64,000 nt of DNA from Kallotenue papyrolyticum (GTDB lineage: Bacteria; Chloroflexota; Chloroflexia; Chloroflexales; Kallotenuaceae): NCBI RefSeq assembly GCF_000526415.1, contig NZ_JAGA01000002.1:1914001-1978000 (forward strand). Reading direction: 5' to 3'. Under the pieces are notes generated by a model. That model was given only the letters and a program-made list of their open reading frames with translations, was not told where the DNA came from and ran no database searches. Made by a program: the position numbers and the translations under genes. How positions within the stretch are numbered: the stretch's first letter is position 1; the number at the start of each line of letters is the position of its first letter. Shown piece by piece: positions 9,132 through 18,896 of this stretch.

Positions 9132-10454
9132 ATGGAGCAGTCCACGGCGCGACTGAGCCAGCGGTTGCGCACGGCAACCGCCGAGCTGCATGCCCATCTG
9201 GAGCAGTTGCCCTTTTTTCAGGCGCTGGAGCAGGGCACGCTCCAGCGCGAGAGTTACATCGGTCTGTTGCGCGCGCTGGCGCCGGTGCACGCGGCACTGG
9301 AAACGGCTTGTGAAGGCGCGACCCATCCCGCGCTCCACGCCGTCTGGCGCCCTTCGATGCGTCGGCTGCCCGCCCTGGAGCGCGATCTGCAGGAACTGGA
9401 TGCCGCGCGCGTGGCGCCGGAGCCGCTGGCCATGCTCCACGCGCGCATGCTGAGCGAGCACCTGGCCGAGTGTGCGCAGCGGCAACCCGAAGCGCTGTTG
9501 GGCGCGCTGTATGTGCTGGAGGGGGCTACCCTCGGCAGCCCGATCGTGCGCGCCTGGGTGCGGCGCGCGTTTGCGCTGGAGCAGGCCGGCGTGCGCTACC
9601 TGTCCAGCTACGACGATCAGGCTGCCGAGCGCTGGCGCAGCTTCACCCGGCGCTTGGATGCGGCCCTGCCCGATGCCGCAGCCCAGACTCCTGCGATCGC
9701 CCTGGCCTGCGCGGTCTTCACCGCCCTGGCGCGGATTGTCGAAGCCCTGCATCCCCTGGGGGCGCGCCCGCCGCATGCGCTCCTCCATGCGCTCAATCCC
9801 GAAGCCGGTCATCACCCAATCACTGAGGAGTGGCGCGAACTGGAGGCCGCGTTGCGCGCCGGCGAGCGCTCCTGGCGCGACTGTCCCTACTATGCAGCGC
9901 GCTACGGCGAGCGCGGTCAGCGCTTCACGCGCAGCGACAGCGCCTGGCTGGCCGGCCTGACACGCCACGCGCCGCCCGTGATCGACCATCAGATCGCCTG
10001 GCTGGGACGGCTGCTGGCGGCGCGCGGCATGCCGCGCTGGCTGTTGGAGTGCCATCTCTTCGTGCTGGCTGACGAGCTGGCGCGGGCGCTGCCGGAACAC
10101 GCGCAGCGTTATGCGCAGCTGACGCAGGCGGCGCACAAGCTGCGCGCCGAGCGCCTGGCATTGCTCGATGAAGCCGATTTCATCAGCCTGGCCGCCAGGC
10201 TGGAGGCGCAGCTCACGCCCGACCGGCGGCAACACCTGGCGAACATCGGCCGTGTGCTGGTCGCAGCCGTGCTGGACGACGAGGCCGGGATCGCGCACGC
10301 CTTGAGCAGCGTAGAGACCTGGTTGTGCGATCCCCAACGCTTTGATGCGTCGTGGCGCGCCGCGGTGCGCGACTCGATTGCCGCGACGCGCCAACAGGTG
10401 CAGCAGCGGCGCGCCGGCGGCGCGCGCGTGACTCAATCGTCGGTACCCTCGTAG
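9132..10454 (+). CDS. Biliverdin-producing haem oxygenase with C-terminal helical extension
   Basis: 440 residues. The first 190 or so match bacterial haem oxygenases of the HO-1 fold: [18 protein letters not shown] with the proximal His, [19 protein letters not shown], and the distal-helix motif [15 protein letters not shown]. These enzymes open haem to biliverdin, iron and CO. Residues about 210-430 are an additional helical region ([36 protein letters not shown]) that is not part of the oxygenase. I have no confident name for it; it may be a signalling or dimerisation module. GGGAGG at 9122 precedes ATG 9132. No phytochrome is adjacent. The 3' end overlaps the convergent SEC-C gene by 22 bases. 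Confidence 0.8.
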   Translation: MEQSTARLSQRLRTATAELHAHLEQLPFFQALEQGTLQRESYIGLLRALAPVHAALETACEGATHPALHAVWRPSMRRLPALERDLQELDAARVAPEPLAMLHARMLSEHLAECAQRQPEALLGALYVLEGATLGSPIVRAWVRRAFALEQAGVRYLSSYDDQAAERWRSFTRRLDAALPDAAAQTPAIALACAVFTALARIVEALHPLGARPPHALLHALNPEAGHHPITEEWRELEAALRAGERSWRDCPYYAARYGERGQRFTRSDSAWLAGLTRHAPPVIDHQIAWLGRLLAARGMPRWLLECHLFVLADELARALPEHAQRYAQLTQAAHKLRAERLALLDEADFISLAARLEAQLTPDRRQHLANIGRVLVAAVLDDEAGIAHALSSVETWLCDPQRFDASWRAAVRDSIAATRQQVQQRRAGGARVTQSSVPS

Positions 10455-11311
10455 CGCGCGGTCTCCTCCGGCGCGGCAGCGCCGGCCGCGGATCGGCGCA
10501 GGCCGAGCTGTTCCGCAGTGATGTTGAGCGTTGCGCGCGTGGTCGCCACTAGTTCGTCGAGCTTCCCGGCCTCGCGCGGCTCGCGTGGCAGTGCCATGAT
10601 GAAATGGTTGAAGATGTAGGAGCGCGTACGGATCAGATCGTCGTACGTGGCCGCCGGCTGCTCACGCTGCAGATCGATCAGATGCGCGTCGGCAAACTCG
10701 CGTAGCTTGAGCACTGTGTCGGGCGTCAGGTGCGCCGCTGCGCCGGTAATGTAGGCGCGGTCACCCGCCGGCACAATGTGCGCGATCAGAACATCGCCCT
10801 CCTCGACGCGTCGCGCGGCTTTGTGATCCTCCAGTTCCAGCGTTTCGCCGCTGAAGAGCCGCCGTAGCTCGAGGCCGAAGCCTTTGCGAATGCCAACCAC
10901 AGCGTAGGGCTGGAGCCGTACCGCGCCCCACTGCTGAAAGACCTGCGCTTCGGCCTCGGTCAGTTCCAGCGCTTCCGGAGCGGCAATCAACCGCTCAACG
11001 GGCGTCTGGCCCTGCGCGTCCACGGCATCGAAGGCAAACCAGGTCAGAAACCGTTCGCTGCCGCGCTCCTCGAACTGATCCAGCTCCTGCACATCTTCGA
11101 CCTGATACGCGCCGTTCCAGAAGCGCTGCAGGGCAGCCGGCATCTCGCCGGCGAAGCCATCCAGCGCCCGCATCAGTTTGGGGATCAGCGTGTCGGGCGC
11201 CTGGCGCAGACGGCGCTGGAATGACTCGCGTTCGGCGTCGATCGGGCCGTGGCAGTGCTTATACTTCTTGCCGCTGCCACAGGGACAGGGTTCGTTGCGT
11301 CCGATCTTCAT
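10433..11311 (-). CDS. SEC-C metal-binding motif protein
   Basis: 292 residues starting [22 protein letters not shown], the complete SEC-C zinc motif (CxC...CH) found at the SecA C-terminus and in many stand-alone proteins. The remaining 270 residues contain a long, mostly alpha/beta region without a motif I can name, ending in a helical segment and an Ala-rich tail. ATG 11311 places the SEC-C motif at the extreme N-terminus, as usual. The role is unknown; metal binding is the only supported activity. It is divergent from the DUF2905 gene. Confidence 0.8.
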   Translation of the reverse strand: MKIGRNEPCPCGSGKKYKHCHGPIDAERESFQRRLRQAPDTLIPKLMRALDGFAGEMPAALQRFWNGAYQVEDVQELDQFEERGSERFLTWFAFDAVDAQGQTPVERLIAAPEALELTEAEAQVFQQWGAVRLQPYAVVGIRKGFGLELRRLFSGETLELEDHKAARRVEEGDVLIAHIVPAGDRAYITGAAAHLTPDTVLKLREFADAHLIDLQREQPAATYDDLIRTRSYIFNHFIMALPREPREAGKLDELVATTRATLNITAEQLGLRRSAAGAAAPEETARYEGTDD

Positions 11312-11406
11312 GGTTGCTTCCTCGCACCGCGTCTGGCGCGCAGTGTAACGCGCGCTGCTGCGGGGCAGTATAGTCCGCCGGTCCCAAGCTGTCGAGGCTG
11401 AGCGGC

Positions 11407-11422
11407 ATGGTATAATGGCGCA
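11407..11422 (+). promoter_or_regulatory. Extended -10 promoter for the DUF2905 / glycosyltransferase run
   Basis: A perfect TATAAT at 11411-11416 is preceded by TG one base upstream (TGGTATAAT), the extended -10 arrangement that tolerates a poor -35. No convincing -35 hexamer is seen 17 bases upstream. It points rightward, 47 bases before the DUF2905 start, and could drive the long membrane-protein run that follows. Confidence 0.55.
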
Positions 11423-11462
11423 CGGCCCGCATGGGCCAGCTTGTTTGGCAGAGGTGCCGGCC

Positions 11463-11693
11463 ATGAGTCCTGGCGAGATCGGACGCTGGCTGATCATGTT
11501 TGGTCTGCTGCTGGTGATCGTCGGCGGCCTGCTGCTGCTGCTGGGGCGCGTGCCCTGGCTGGGGCGCTTGCCGGGCGATCTGCGCATCGAACGGGGCAAT
11601 CTGACCTGCTTCGTGCCGCTGGCGACCTCGCTGCTGCTCAGCCTGGTGCTGACCATCCTGCTCAACGTGCTGGTGCGCTTGTTGCGCCACTAG
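11463..11693 (+). CDS. DUF2905 family small membrane protein
   Basis: 76 residues from ATG 11463, with two transmembrane helices flanking a short loop: [20 protein letters not shown], then the family hallmark [13 protein letters not shown], then a second helix ending NVLVRLLRH. This matches the DUF2905 pattern exactly in size and layout. No biochemical role is known for the family. It is the first gene behind the extended -10 element and is followed 49 bases later by the first giant membrane protein. Confidence 0.85.
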   Translation: MSPGEIGRWLIMFGLLLVIVGGLLLLLGRVPWLGRLPGDLRIERGNLTCFVPLATSLLLSLVLTILLNVLVRLLRH

Positions 11694-11742
11694 GCGTGGC
11701 ACCGGCGTGCACGGCTGTGCTCCCCCGGCGAGCACGAACGAG

Positions 11743-14700
11743 ATGCTGCTATCGATCATTGCTGTCTGGAGCGCGACGCTGGCGTTGCTGGCGGCAGCGG
11801 GCTACGGCCTGAGTCGCTGGCTGACGCCACCACAGTTGCGACCCTACGAACTTTGGCTGATCCCCTTGTGGGGCTATGCTCTGCTGGTCTGGCTGGCCTA
11901 CTATGGCCTCAACACAGTGCTCAACCTGCGTGGCACGCTGCTGGTGGCGTTGATCCTGGCTGCGTTGCTGGCGGTGGGGCGCTTGCTGAGGCCCGGCGCG
12001 GCGGGACGCTGGCCGCGCGCGCCGCTGCATGCATCGCTGGCCATCGGTGCGCTGTTCCTGGGCGCGGCGCTGCTGGGTGTGCTCCCGCTGCTGCGCGCCG
12101 GCTATCTTCTGCCGATCGGCCATGGCTGGGACACCGAGTTCTACCTGCCGTTGGCTGCCTATCTGCAAGACTATAGCTACCGCCAACTGCCGCAGGCGCC
12201 ACCCGCGCCGCTGCTGAATGTGATCCTGGCCGAGCCGACCAGCGTGCGGGCGATCGGCTTTGCCTATCTGCAGGGCATGGTCGATCTGCTGGGCGACTGG
12301 TCGCCGTTGGGGACCTTCGCACTGCTGCTGGCGTTGCTACGCGCGCTGAGCGTCGTGCCGGTCTATCTGCTGGCACGCGTTGGCTTACGCGCCTCGGCGC
12401 TGGGCGCCTGGCTGGGCGCGCTCCTGGTCGGCGCCAACGAACTGCTGCTGTGGATCAGCTTCAACAACTTTGGCATGCATGTTTCGTCGATGCCGCTGAT
12501 CCCGCTGGCCGTGCTGCTGACCCTGCTGGCGCTGGCGCCTGAGCCGGCTACCGCGTCGCGCGCGCGGGCACTCGCCGGCGCGGTAGCGGCGACCACGGCC
12601 CTGACGCTCTCCTACCATCCGGCGCTACTGGCCTATGGCGCGCTGGCGGCTGGCCTTGGCCTGTGGGCGTTGCTGGTTGCCTCTCAGCGTCTGTTGGTGC
12701 TGGGGCGTGGCCTGATGATTGTGGGCGGCTGCCTGCTGCTGGGTGGCCTGGCGCACTGGCGCGCGCCGCGCGCCTTTTTCGATGTGTACGCCGCACGCAC
12801 GCCCTCGATCGGTGGTGAGCGTTTTGCGCGGCCTACCGAACTGCTGGGCGTGGAAGCCTTCCACCATCTGCCGCTGGCCGTGGATACGCCGGCCTGGCTG
12901 GCGCCGGCCCATGGCCTGGCGCTGCTCGGCCTGCTCTTGTTGATCGGTGTCGCCCTGTGGCGAGGCGCGGTGTGGCGCGCGCCGGCGCTGGCACTATTGA
13001 CGGTGGGGCTGCTCTACGCCGTGGGACTGCGCTTCGTGATCGCCTTTCCCTACGGCTACTACAAGGGCGTGAGCTACCTTAGTTTCCTACCGTTGGCGCT
13101 CGCCGGCGTGGGCTTGGCAAGCCTGCTGCGCCGCGCAGCACAGGGCGGTGCGCGCGAGCGCGTGCCGGCGCTGAGCGCGGCCCTGCTGCTGGGGACGCTG
13201 GTGCTGGGCATGAGCGGGTGGAGCACGTATCGTCTGCTGGCAACCTACCGTGCGCCGGTGCTGGCCGGCCCTGACGTCGCGGCGTTCAGCCAGGCAGCCC
13301 GCGCGCTGCCGCCGGGCACGGTCGAGCTGGTGGATCATCCCGAACTGCGCGGGCCGGCGCTGGGCTTTGTGGCGGTCGGGCTGTACCGGCATGCCTGGAT
13401 CGGGCGCGGCCAGACCGGTTTTGCTCTCTTCCATCGTCCACAACCGGGCACGCAGGCGCGCTATGCCCTGATGCACGTCAGCGAAGATCCCACCGCCTGG
13501 GGGTACCGCGCGGACGATGCACTGCTGCGCTCGGCAGCGCTGGTGCTGTACCGCGCGCCCGCGGGCGCGACCGCCTTCCTCAACGGCGTGGATGCTGCCT
13601 ATGCCGCGCCGGTAGGCTCGCTGCAGCAGCGCCTGGACAGCCTGCAGGTCCAGAATCTGACGCATGGCGACTACCGCGTCGTGACCGCGGCGACGCCGCT
13701 GCGCCTGTTCGCTCTGCCTGATCGCCTGAGCTGGCAGCCGCTCGCTGCCGGTGGTGAGCGCCAGCCGCGTCGGCTGCAGCTGGTCGTCGCTGCGGAGCAG
13801 GCACAGCAGGTCACGCTCGCGGCCGGCGGCACGACGGCTCGCTTCGCGGTCGGCGCGGGCATCAGCCGCATCACCACGGCACCGCTGACCACGCCGGGCA
13901 TGGTCGAGATCGGCGCCGCAGCGCCCTTGATCGTGCGTTCGGCGCAACTCTTCACGCCGGAGACGCCGCTCACCCCCGGCGTGGAGGCGCTCGACGACAC
14001 GCTCGCGCTGCGCACGACGACCGTGGTCACGGATGCGTCGTTGCAGACGACGGTGGTCGCCAGCAGTGCCGTGAGTGATGTGCTGCACGTGACGCTGGAG
14101 ATCTACGAAATCACCCAATCTACGCCGCGCCGCTATGCTGGTGGCGAGTTTGCGCTGCGCGCCAACGCGCCGGCGCAGCTCGCGGTGGATCTGCAGCAGC
14201 CGGGCGCGGCGCTGAATGGGGCGATGATCCCCCTGCAGCACGCTGCCCTGCAGGATGGCGCCTACGTGGCAGCGCTGTGGATCTACCATGGCGTTGAACG
14301 GGTGGGGCGTGTGCCGTTTGCGCGCTTCGAACGGCGCGCTGGAGCCATCACGGTGCTCACGCCGCTGGATGTCAATGCCGTGTTTGTGCGCGTGCCGCGT
14401 GCGGCGCAGGCCAGCGAGGTGGACTTTGGCGCGGCCCGGTTGCGCGGCTGGACCCTGCATGCGCCGATGGGTGTGGTTCCCGGCGCTGAGCTGCGCCTGA
14501 GTCTGGATTGGATGGCGCAGGCGGCTACGCCCGAGCCGCTCCTGGTGTTCGCGCAGGTGCTCGGCGCGGATGATCACAAGTGGGCCGCCTGGGATGGCGC
14601 GGCAGGCGGTGCGTGGTGGCCGTCACCGCTCTGGCGCGCCGGCGATCGTCTGCGTCAGGATCTGCCACTGACGCTTGACGCGGCCACGCCGCCGGGTCGC

Positions 14701-14823
14701 TACCGGCTGGTGGTGGGCCTGTACCGCGCCACTACTGGCGAACGGCTGCCCGCGCATGGCACCGGCGCGCACGGCACGCTGGTGGTGATCACCGAGATCG
14801 ACGTGGCGTCCAGGTCGCGCTAA
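11743..14823 (+). CDS. Giant polytopic membrane protein, GT-C glycosyltransferase-like, with extracytoplasmic C-terminal region
   Basis: About 1,026 residues from ATG 11743. Residues 1-500 hold a dozen or more hydrophobic helices. A short extracytoplasmic segment, GHGWDTEFYLPLAAYLQDYSY, has an Asp-Glu that could be the GT-C catalytic pair, but the classical DxPDEP-type motif of its neighbours is not obvious. Residues about 510-1026 are non-membrane and beta-rich. The last 100 (PGAELRLSLDWMAQA...TPPGRYRLVVGLYRATTGERLP) resemble the C-terminal module of the next two proteins. I infer a role in assembling a surface glycan. It is first in a run of five such genes. Confidence 0.65.
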   Translation: MLLSIIAVWSATLALLAAAGYGLSRWLTPPQLRPYELWLIPLWGYALLVWLAYYGLNTVLNLRGTLLVALILAALLAVGRLLRPGAAGRWPRAPLHASLAIGALFLGAALLGVLPLLRAGYLLPIGHGWDTEFYLPLAAYLQDYSYRQLPQAPPAPLLNVILAEPTSVRAIGFAYLQGMVDLLGDWSPLGTFALLLALLRALSVVPVYLLARVGLRASALGAWLGALLVGANELLLWISFNNFGMHVSSMPLIPLAVLLTLLALAPEPATASRARALAGAVAATTALTLSYHPALLAYGALAAGLGLWALLVASQRLLVLGRGLMIVGGCLLLGGLAHWRAPRAFFDVYAARTPSIGGERFARPTELLGVEAFHHLPLAVDTPAWLAPAHGLALLGLLLLIGVALWRGAVWRAPALALLTVGLLYAVGLRFVIAFPYGYYKGVSYLSFLPLALAGVGLASLLRRAAQGGARERVPALSAALLLGTLVLGMSGWSTYRLLATYRAPVLAGPDVAAFSQAARALPPGTVELVDHPELRGPALGFVAVGLYRHAWIGRGQTGFALFHRPQPGTQARYALMHVSEDPTAWGYRADDALLRSAALVLYRAPAGATAFLNGVDAAYAAPVGSLQQRLDSLQVQNLTHGDYRVVTAATPLRLFALPDRLSWQPLAAGGERQPRRLQLVVAAEQAQQVTLAAGGTTARFAVGAGISRITTAPLTTPGMVEIGAAAPLIVRSAQLFTPETPLTPGVEALDDTLALRTTTVVTDASLQTTVVASSAVSDVLHVTLEIYEITQSTPRRYAGGEFALRANAPAQLAVDLQQPGAALNGAMIPLQHAALQDGAYVAALWIYHGVERVGRVPFARFERRAGAITVLTPLDVNAVFVRVPRAAQASEVDFGAARLRGWTLHAPMGVVPGAELRLSLDWMAQAATPEPLLVFAQVLGADDHKWAAWDGAAGGAWWPSPLWRAGDRLRQDLPLTLDAATPPGRYRLVVGLYRATTGERLPAHGTGAHGTLVVITEIDVASRSR

Positions 14824-14837
14824 CGGTGGAGTGAGGT

Positions 14838-16889
14838 ATGTGGCAGGTGACGCATGCAACAGTGCGGCAACTGAACGTGGCGCGCGTGCGGGGGTGGGTG
14901 CGCGCGGCGGTGTGGATTGCCTGCGTGCTGGTGGTGGGCCTAGCCTTTGGCCTGCGTGCCTGGGGCGTGCGCTGGGGCTTGCCCTATGTCGATCATCCTG
15001 ATGAGCCGGCGCTGGTGGACGTCGCGCTGCGCATGCTGCGCGACGGCGATCCCAATCCGCATTTCTTTCTGTACCCGTCGCTCTATTTCTATCTGCTGGT
15101 GCTGGTGTTTCAGGCGCACCTTGCCTGGGCACAGCTCACCGGTGCCTATGGCAGCGCTAACCCGCTGGAGGGCACTACCCATCTGTTCACCACCATCCCG
15201 TTGGTGTTCGTCTGGGGACGCCTCCTGACGGCAACCATTGGCACGCTGACGGCGGTGCTGGCCTATCGTCTGGTGCGACAGGCCGTCGATGGGCGGAGCG
15301 GACTGCTGGCGGCGCTGTTCGTTGCCACGCTGCCCTTTCACGTGCGCCATTCTCAGTACATCACTACCGATGTCACCGCCGCTGTGCTGCTGCTGCTCGC
15401 GCTGATCGGCATGGTGGGTGTGGCGCAGGGCGGACGCCAACGGAGCTATCTGGTCGCCGGATTGGGACTTGGATTGGCGGCTGCGGTCAAGTACAACCTG
15501 GCGGTGATCGCCGCGGGAGCAATAGCGGCGCATGGCCTGTATTGGCGACGCGCTTGGTGGCGTCGTCTGCCCCGGCTGGTGGGCGCCGGTCTGGCTGCGC
15601 TCTTCGGCTTTGTGAGCGGGACGCCCTACGCCCTGCTAGCCTGGCCGGAGTTTCTGGCTGGCCTCGAGCGCCAGCTCCAGCACTACGCCGCAGGTGTGCA
15701 CGGCGATATGGTCGGGCGCTGGCCGCTGGCGGACTACGCCACCTTCTTCTGGCGCGAAGGCTTGTTACCGCCGGCGGCGATCGCCACGCTGATCGGCATG
15801 GCGAGTATGCTCTGGGCCGACAACGGGCGTTGGCGCGCGTTCGCGCTGGTGTGGCTGGGCTGTGTTCTGCCCTACCTGGCGCTACTGCTGCTACAGGCCA
15901 CGCATTTCGTGCGCAACCTGCTGCCGGTGCTGGTGGCGTGTGCGCTACCGGTGGCTGTGGCCGGGCGGCTGGCGCTGGCGCGTCTGATGCGCGTGAACAG
16001 CCTGAGGTGGCCGTGGCGCGTGATGCTATCTCTGGGCGTGCTGGGGGCCTTGTACCTCTGGCCGGCGCAGCACGCGCTTGCCGGAACGCTGTTTGTAGCG
16101 CAGCCCGACAGTCGGGTGCTGGCGGAAGCCTACATCAAAACCTTGCCGCGCGGCGCGCGCATCGCAGTGGAGCTCAATCCGCTGCAATGGGCGGGTGATC
16201 CGATTGTTGAGCCCGTGCCCTTCGTCACCGCGCGTCCGTTGGAGTGGTACCGCGCCAATGCCTATCGCTACCTGGTGGCGCGCGCATCCGAACGCGATCC
16301 CGCCGACCAGGCGCTCTACGAGCGGTTGCGTGCCGGCGCGCAGGTGATCCGCGTCTTCCCCGGTGTGACAGCGGGGCAGCCCGGCCCGCGTCTCGAGGTG
16401 TTGGACCTGGGCATCTGGCCTGCGCAGCTCAAGGCCGAACCGCGCCCTGCGGTCTTTGGTGAGATGCTGCAGTTGCTGGGCTATGAACTGGAGGCCGGTG
16501 CGCTGCGGCCGGCGATCACGCCACTGGACGGCGCGCGTCGTGAGGCGGTGCCCGTGGGCAGCGCCGTTCAGCTCAACCTCTACTGGCGCGTGTGGCACCC
16601 CCTGCCGCAGGAGTACGCCTTCTTCATTCACGTGCTCGATGCCGCGGGCCGGCGCGTGGCGCAGCGCGACACGTTGCTGCGCGCCGACGATTATCCTGCG
16701 CGCGCCTGGCAGCGGGGCGAGCTCGTTGTCGAGCGGGGCGATCTGCAGCTTCCGGTTGTGCCCCCTGGCCGCTATCAGCTCTGGCTGGGAATCTATGACA
16801 TGCCCACGGGCCAGCGCCTGCCGGTAGTAGCCGCCACGCGCAATGATGATCCAGGCGCATTGCTGTTGACAACGCTCGAGGTGCGTTAA
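14838..16889 (+). CDS. GT39/ArnT-like (GT-C) glycosyltransferase with C-terminal beta module, paralogue A
   Basis: 683 residues with about ten to twelve transmembrane helices. It has the first-loop motif VDHPDEPALVDVALRML, whose acidic residues fit the catalytic position of polyprenyl-phosphate-sugar-dependent GT-C enzymes, followed by DPNPHFFLYPSLYFY. A later YAAGVHGD motif is shared with the next gene. Residues about 560-683 are a beta-rich non-membrane module (LNLYWRVWHPLPQEYAFFIH, PPGRYQLWLGIYD). It presumably transfers a sugar outside the membrane from a lipid-linked donor; the acceptor is unknown. It starts 14 bases after the preceding gene, with GGAGTGAGG as ribosome-binding site. Confidence 0.8.
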   Translation: MWQVTHATVRQLNVARVRGWVRAAVWIACVLVVGLAFGLRAWGVRWGLPYVDHPDEPALVDVALRMLRDGDPNPHFFLYPSLYFYLLVLVFQAHLAWAQLTGAYGSANPLEGTTHLFTTIPLVFVWGRLLTATIGTLTAVLAYRLVRQAVDGRSGLLAALFVATLPFHVRHSQYITTDVTAAVLLLLALIGMVGVAQGGRQRSYLVAGLGLGLAAAVKYNLAVIAAGAIAAHGLYWRRAWWRRLPRLVGAGLAALFGFVSGTPYALLAWPEFLAGLERQLQHYAAGVHGDMVGRWPLADYATFFWREGLLPPAAIATLIGMASMLWADNGRWRAFALVWLGCVLPYLALLLLQATHFVRNLLPVLVACALPVAVAGRLALARLMRVNSLRWPWRVMLSLGVLGALYLWPAQHALAGTLFVAQPDSRVLAEAYIKTLPRGARIAVELNPLQWAGDPIVEPVPFVTARPLEWYRANAYRYLVARASERDPADQALYERLRAGAQVIRVFPGVTAGQPGPRLEVLDLGIWPAQLKAEPRPAVFGEMLQLLGYELEAGALRPAITPLDGARREAVPVGSAVQLNLYWRVWHPLPQEYAFFIHVLDAAGRRVAQRDTLLRADDYPARAWQRGELVVERGDLQLPVVPPGRYQLWLGIYDMPTGQRLPVVAATRNDDPGALLLTTLEVR

Positions 16890-18878
16890 GTGCGTGCACG
16901 TACTGCAAGGCTCACGCCCGTCCTGCTCCTGGGGATGCTCACGTTGCTGGGCTGGGCCCTGCGCGTCTGGAAGGCGGACTGGTCGCTGCCGTTCGTGCCC
17001 CACCCCGACGAGCCGGCGATCATGAACACCGTGTTGCGCATGCTGCGCGACGGCGATGCCAATCCGCACTTTTTCTACTACCCATCGCTCTGGATCTACG
17101 TTCAGGCACTGGTGGGCTGGCTGCATCTGCAGTGGGGCCTGGCGCACGGCCTGTACGGTTCGGCTGCTGCGCTGCCGCCAACCACCGATATCGCCACCGC
17201 CGTGCCCGGCTTTTTTGTCTGGGGCCGTGTGGCAGCAGCGTTGGCAGGCGCGGCAACGCTGCCGGCGGTCTATGCCCTGGGCTATCGCCTGCGCGGTCTG
17301 GCTGCCGGCCTGCTGGCGGCACTGCTGCTGGCGTTCAATCCGCTGCACGTTCAGCACGCGCACTTCATCATGCCTGATGTGCCGAGCGCATTGCTGGTGG
17401 CGCTGGCGCTGCTACCTACGCTACGCATCGCCGAGCGTGGTGCCTGGCGTGATTATGCGCTGGCCGGACTGCTGGGCGGGCTGGCCGCCGGCGTGAAGCA
17501 CCATGCCGCCATCGTCGCGCTGCCCATCGTTGTGGCGCATGTTCTGCACTGGCGCTCCCGCCTGGTGGCACGACTGCCACGCCTGCTGCTGGCGGCGCTG
17601 GTAATGATCGGCGTGTTTCTGGCGACCTCGCCCTTCATTGTGCTGGCCTTTGACGAATTTCGGCGCGATCTCTCCCACCAACTCGGCGACTACGCCGCGG
17701 GGGTGCATGGCGATACCACCGGCACCTGGCCGCTAGCTTTTTACCTGCGCTTCTACCGCGAGCAGGGCATCGGCCTGCTGGGCGGTGCGCTGGCGTCCGG
17801 CGGCGCGTTCGTGCTCTTCCGGCGACGCGATCCTCGGCTGGCAGTACTGCTGACGCTGGTCGGCGGCTACCTGCTGATCTTTCTGCCGCAGGGCAATCAC
17901 TTCATGCGCAATCTGATCCCGACGCAGGTCGCGCTGGTAGCGTTGGCCGGGGTTGGCGCTGCCGCGCTCCTGCAGCGCCTGCGCGCGTCGCAGCGACGCC
18001 TGGCCGTGGTGCTCGTGCCGCTTGGCCTGGTGCTGCTGCTGGCTGCGCCGACGCGCGAGACGGCACGCTACCTGCTCCGCCTGACGCGCGGTGATACACG
18101 CGTCCACGCGCTGCGCTGGATCGAAACCCATGTGCCGCCCGGCGTGCAGATCGTGGCCGAGCTGAAGCCGGTGCCGCAGGGCGTTGGACGTTGGACCGAG
18201 CTGCTGGGCCTGCCGCAGCGCGAGCTGGCCTGGTATCGGCGGCAGGGCTATGCCTATCTGCTGGTTTCCTCGGATGTCTGGCGCCAGTACCGTATGCCGG
18301 AAGCGTACCGTCGTTGGCTCGGTGAACGCCGGCCACAGGCTGTCTTCGGTGGCGCGGACAGCGCGCAGCCCGGGCCACGCCTGGAGATCTATGCCACGGG
18401 CCTGTCGCCGGCGGATGTGCCCGAGCCGCTGGCTGGGGAGGTGCGCTTCGGCAGCGCCCGGCTGGTGGGCGTGGCCGTGGGCCGTCCCGATGCGGTGTTG
18501 CCGACGGTGGGTCTGACACCGGGCCGCGAACTACGCGCGGGCGAGGTGCTGGCGCTGCGCAGCTTCTGGCAGGTCGAGCAGCCGCTGGATCGGAACTACT
18601 TCATTTTCGTGCATCTTCTGGACGCCGCTGGCGCGCGTGTCGCTCAGCGGGACGCGCCCCCCTGGCAGGGCATGGCCCCGACCTCGCGCTGGCAACCCGG
18701 TACAATAGTCGTCGATGTCAATGACCTGGTGCTCCCCCCAACGCTGGCGCCGGGCATCTATCGCCTGCGCATCGGCCTGTTCGATCCCGACAGCGGCACG
18801 GCACCGCCGCTGCTGGTTGATGGCCGGCTGCAGCCGGAGTCGGCCGTTGATCTGGGGAGCATCACCGTGGTGCCCTAG
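16890..18878 (+). CDS. GT39/ArnT-like (GT-C) glycosyltransferase with C-terminal beta module, paralogue B
   Basis: 662 residues starting at a GTG that directly abuts the TAA of the previous gene, so the two are translationally linked. It is a tandem paralogue of that gene: the same catalytic-loop motif (PHPDEPAIMNTVLRMLRDGD), the same YYPSLWIYVQ segment, YAAGVHGDTTGTWPLAFY, and GNHFMRNLIP in place of ATHFVRNLLP. It also has the same kind of C-terminal module (LRSFWQVEQPLDRNYFIFVH, APGIYRLRIGLFD). The likely activity is transfer of a sugar from polyprenyl phosphate on the outer face of the membrane. Paralogues A and B may act on successive positions of one glycan; this is inference. Confidence 0.8.
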   Translation: MRARTARLTPVLLLGMLTLLGWALRVWKADWSLPFVPHPDEPAIMNTVLRMLRDGDANPHFFYYPSLWIYVQALVGWLHLQWGLAHGLYGSAAALPPTTDIATAVPGFFVWGRVAAALAGAATLPAVYALGYRLRGLAAGLLAALLLAFNPLHVQHAHFIMPDVPSALLVALALLPTLRIAERGAWRDYALAGLLGGLAAGVKHHAAIVALPIVVAHVLHWRSRLVARLPRLLLAALVMIGVFLATSPFIVLAFDEFRRDLSHQLGDYAAGVHGDTTGTWPLAFYLRFYREQGIGLLGGALASGGAFVLFRRRDPRLAVLLTLVGGYLLIFLPQGNHFMRNLIPTQVALVALAGVGAAALLQRLRASQRRLAVVLVPLGLVLLLAAPTRETARYLLRLTRGDTRVHALRWIETHVPPGVQIVAELKPVPQGVGRWTELLGLPQRELAWYRRQGYAYLLVSSDVWRQYRMPEAYRRWLGERRPQAVFGGADSAQPGPRLEIYATGLSPADVPEPLAGEVRFGSARLVGVAVGRPDAVLPTVGLTPGRELRAGEVLALRSFWQVEQPLDRNYFIFVHLLDAAGARVAQRDAPPWQGMAPTSRWQPGTIVVDVNDLVLPPTLAPGIYRLRIGLFDPDSGTAPPLLVDGRLQPESAVDLGSITVVP

Positions 18879-18896
18879 CCGCTCGCATAGGTGGGC

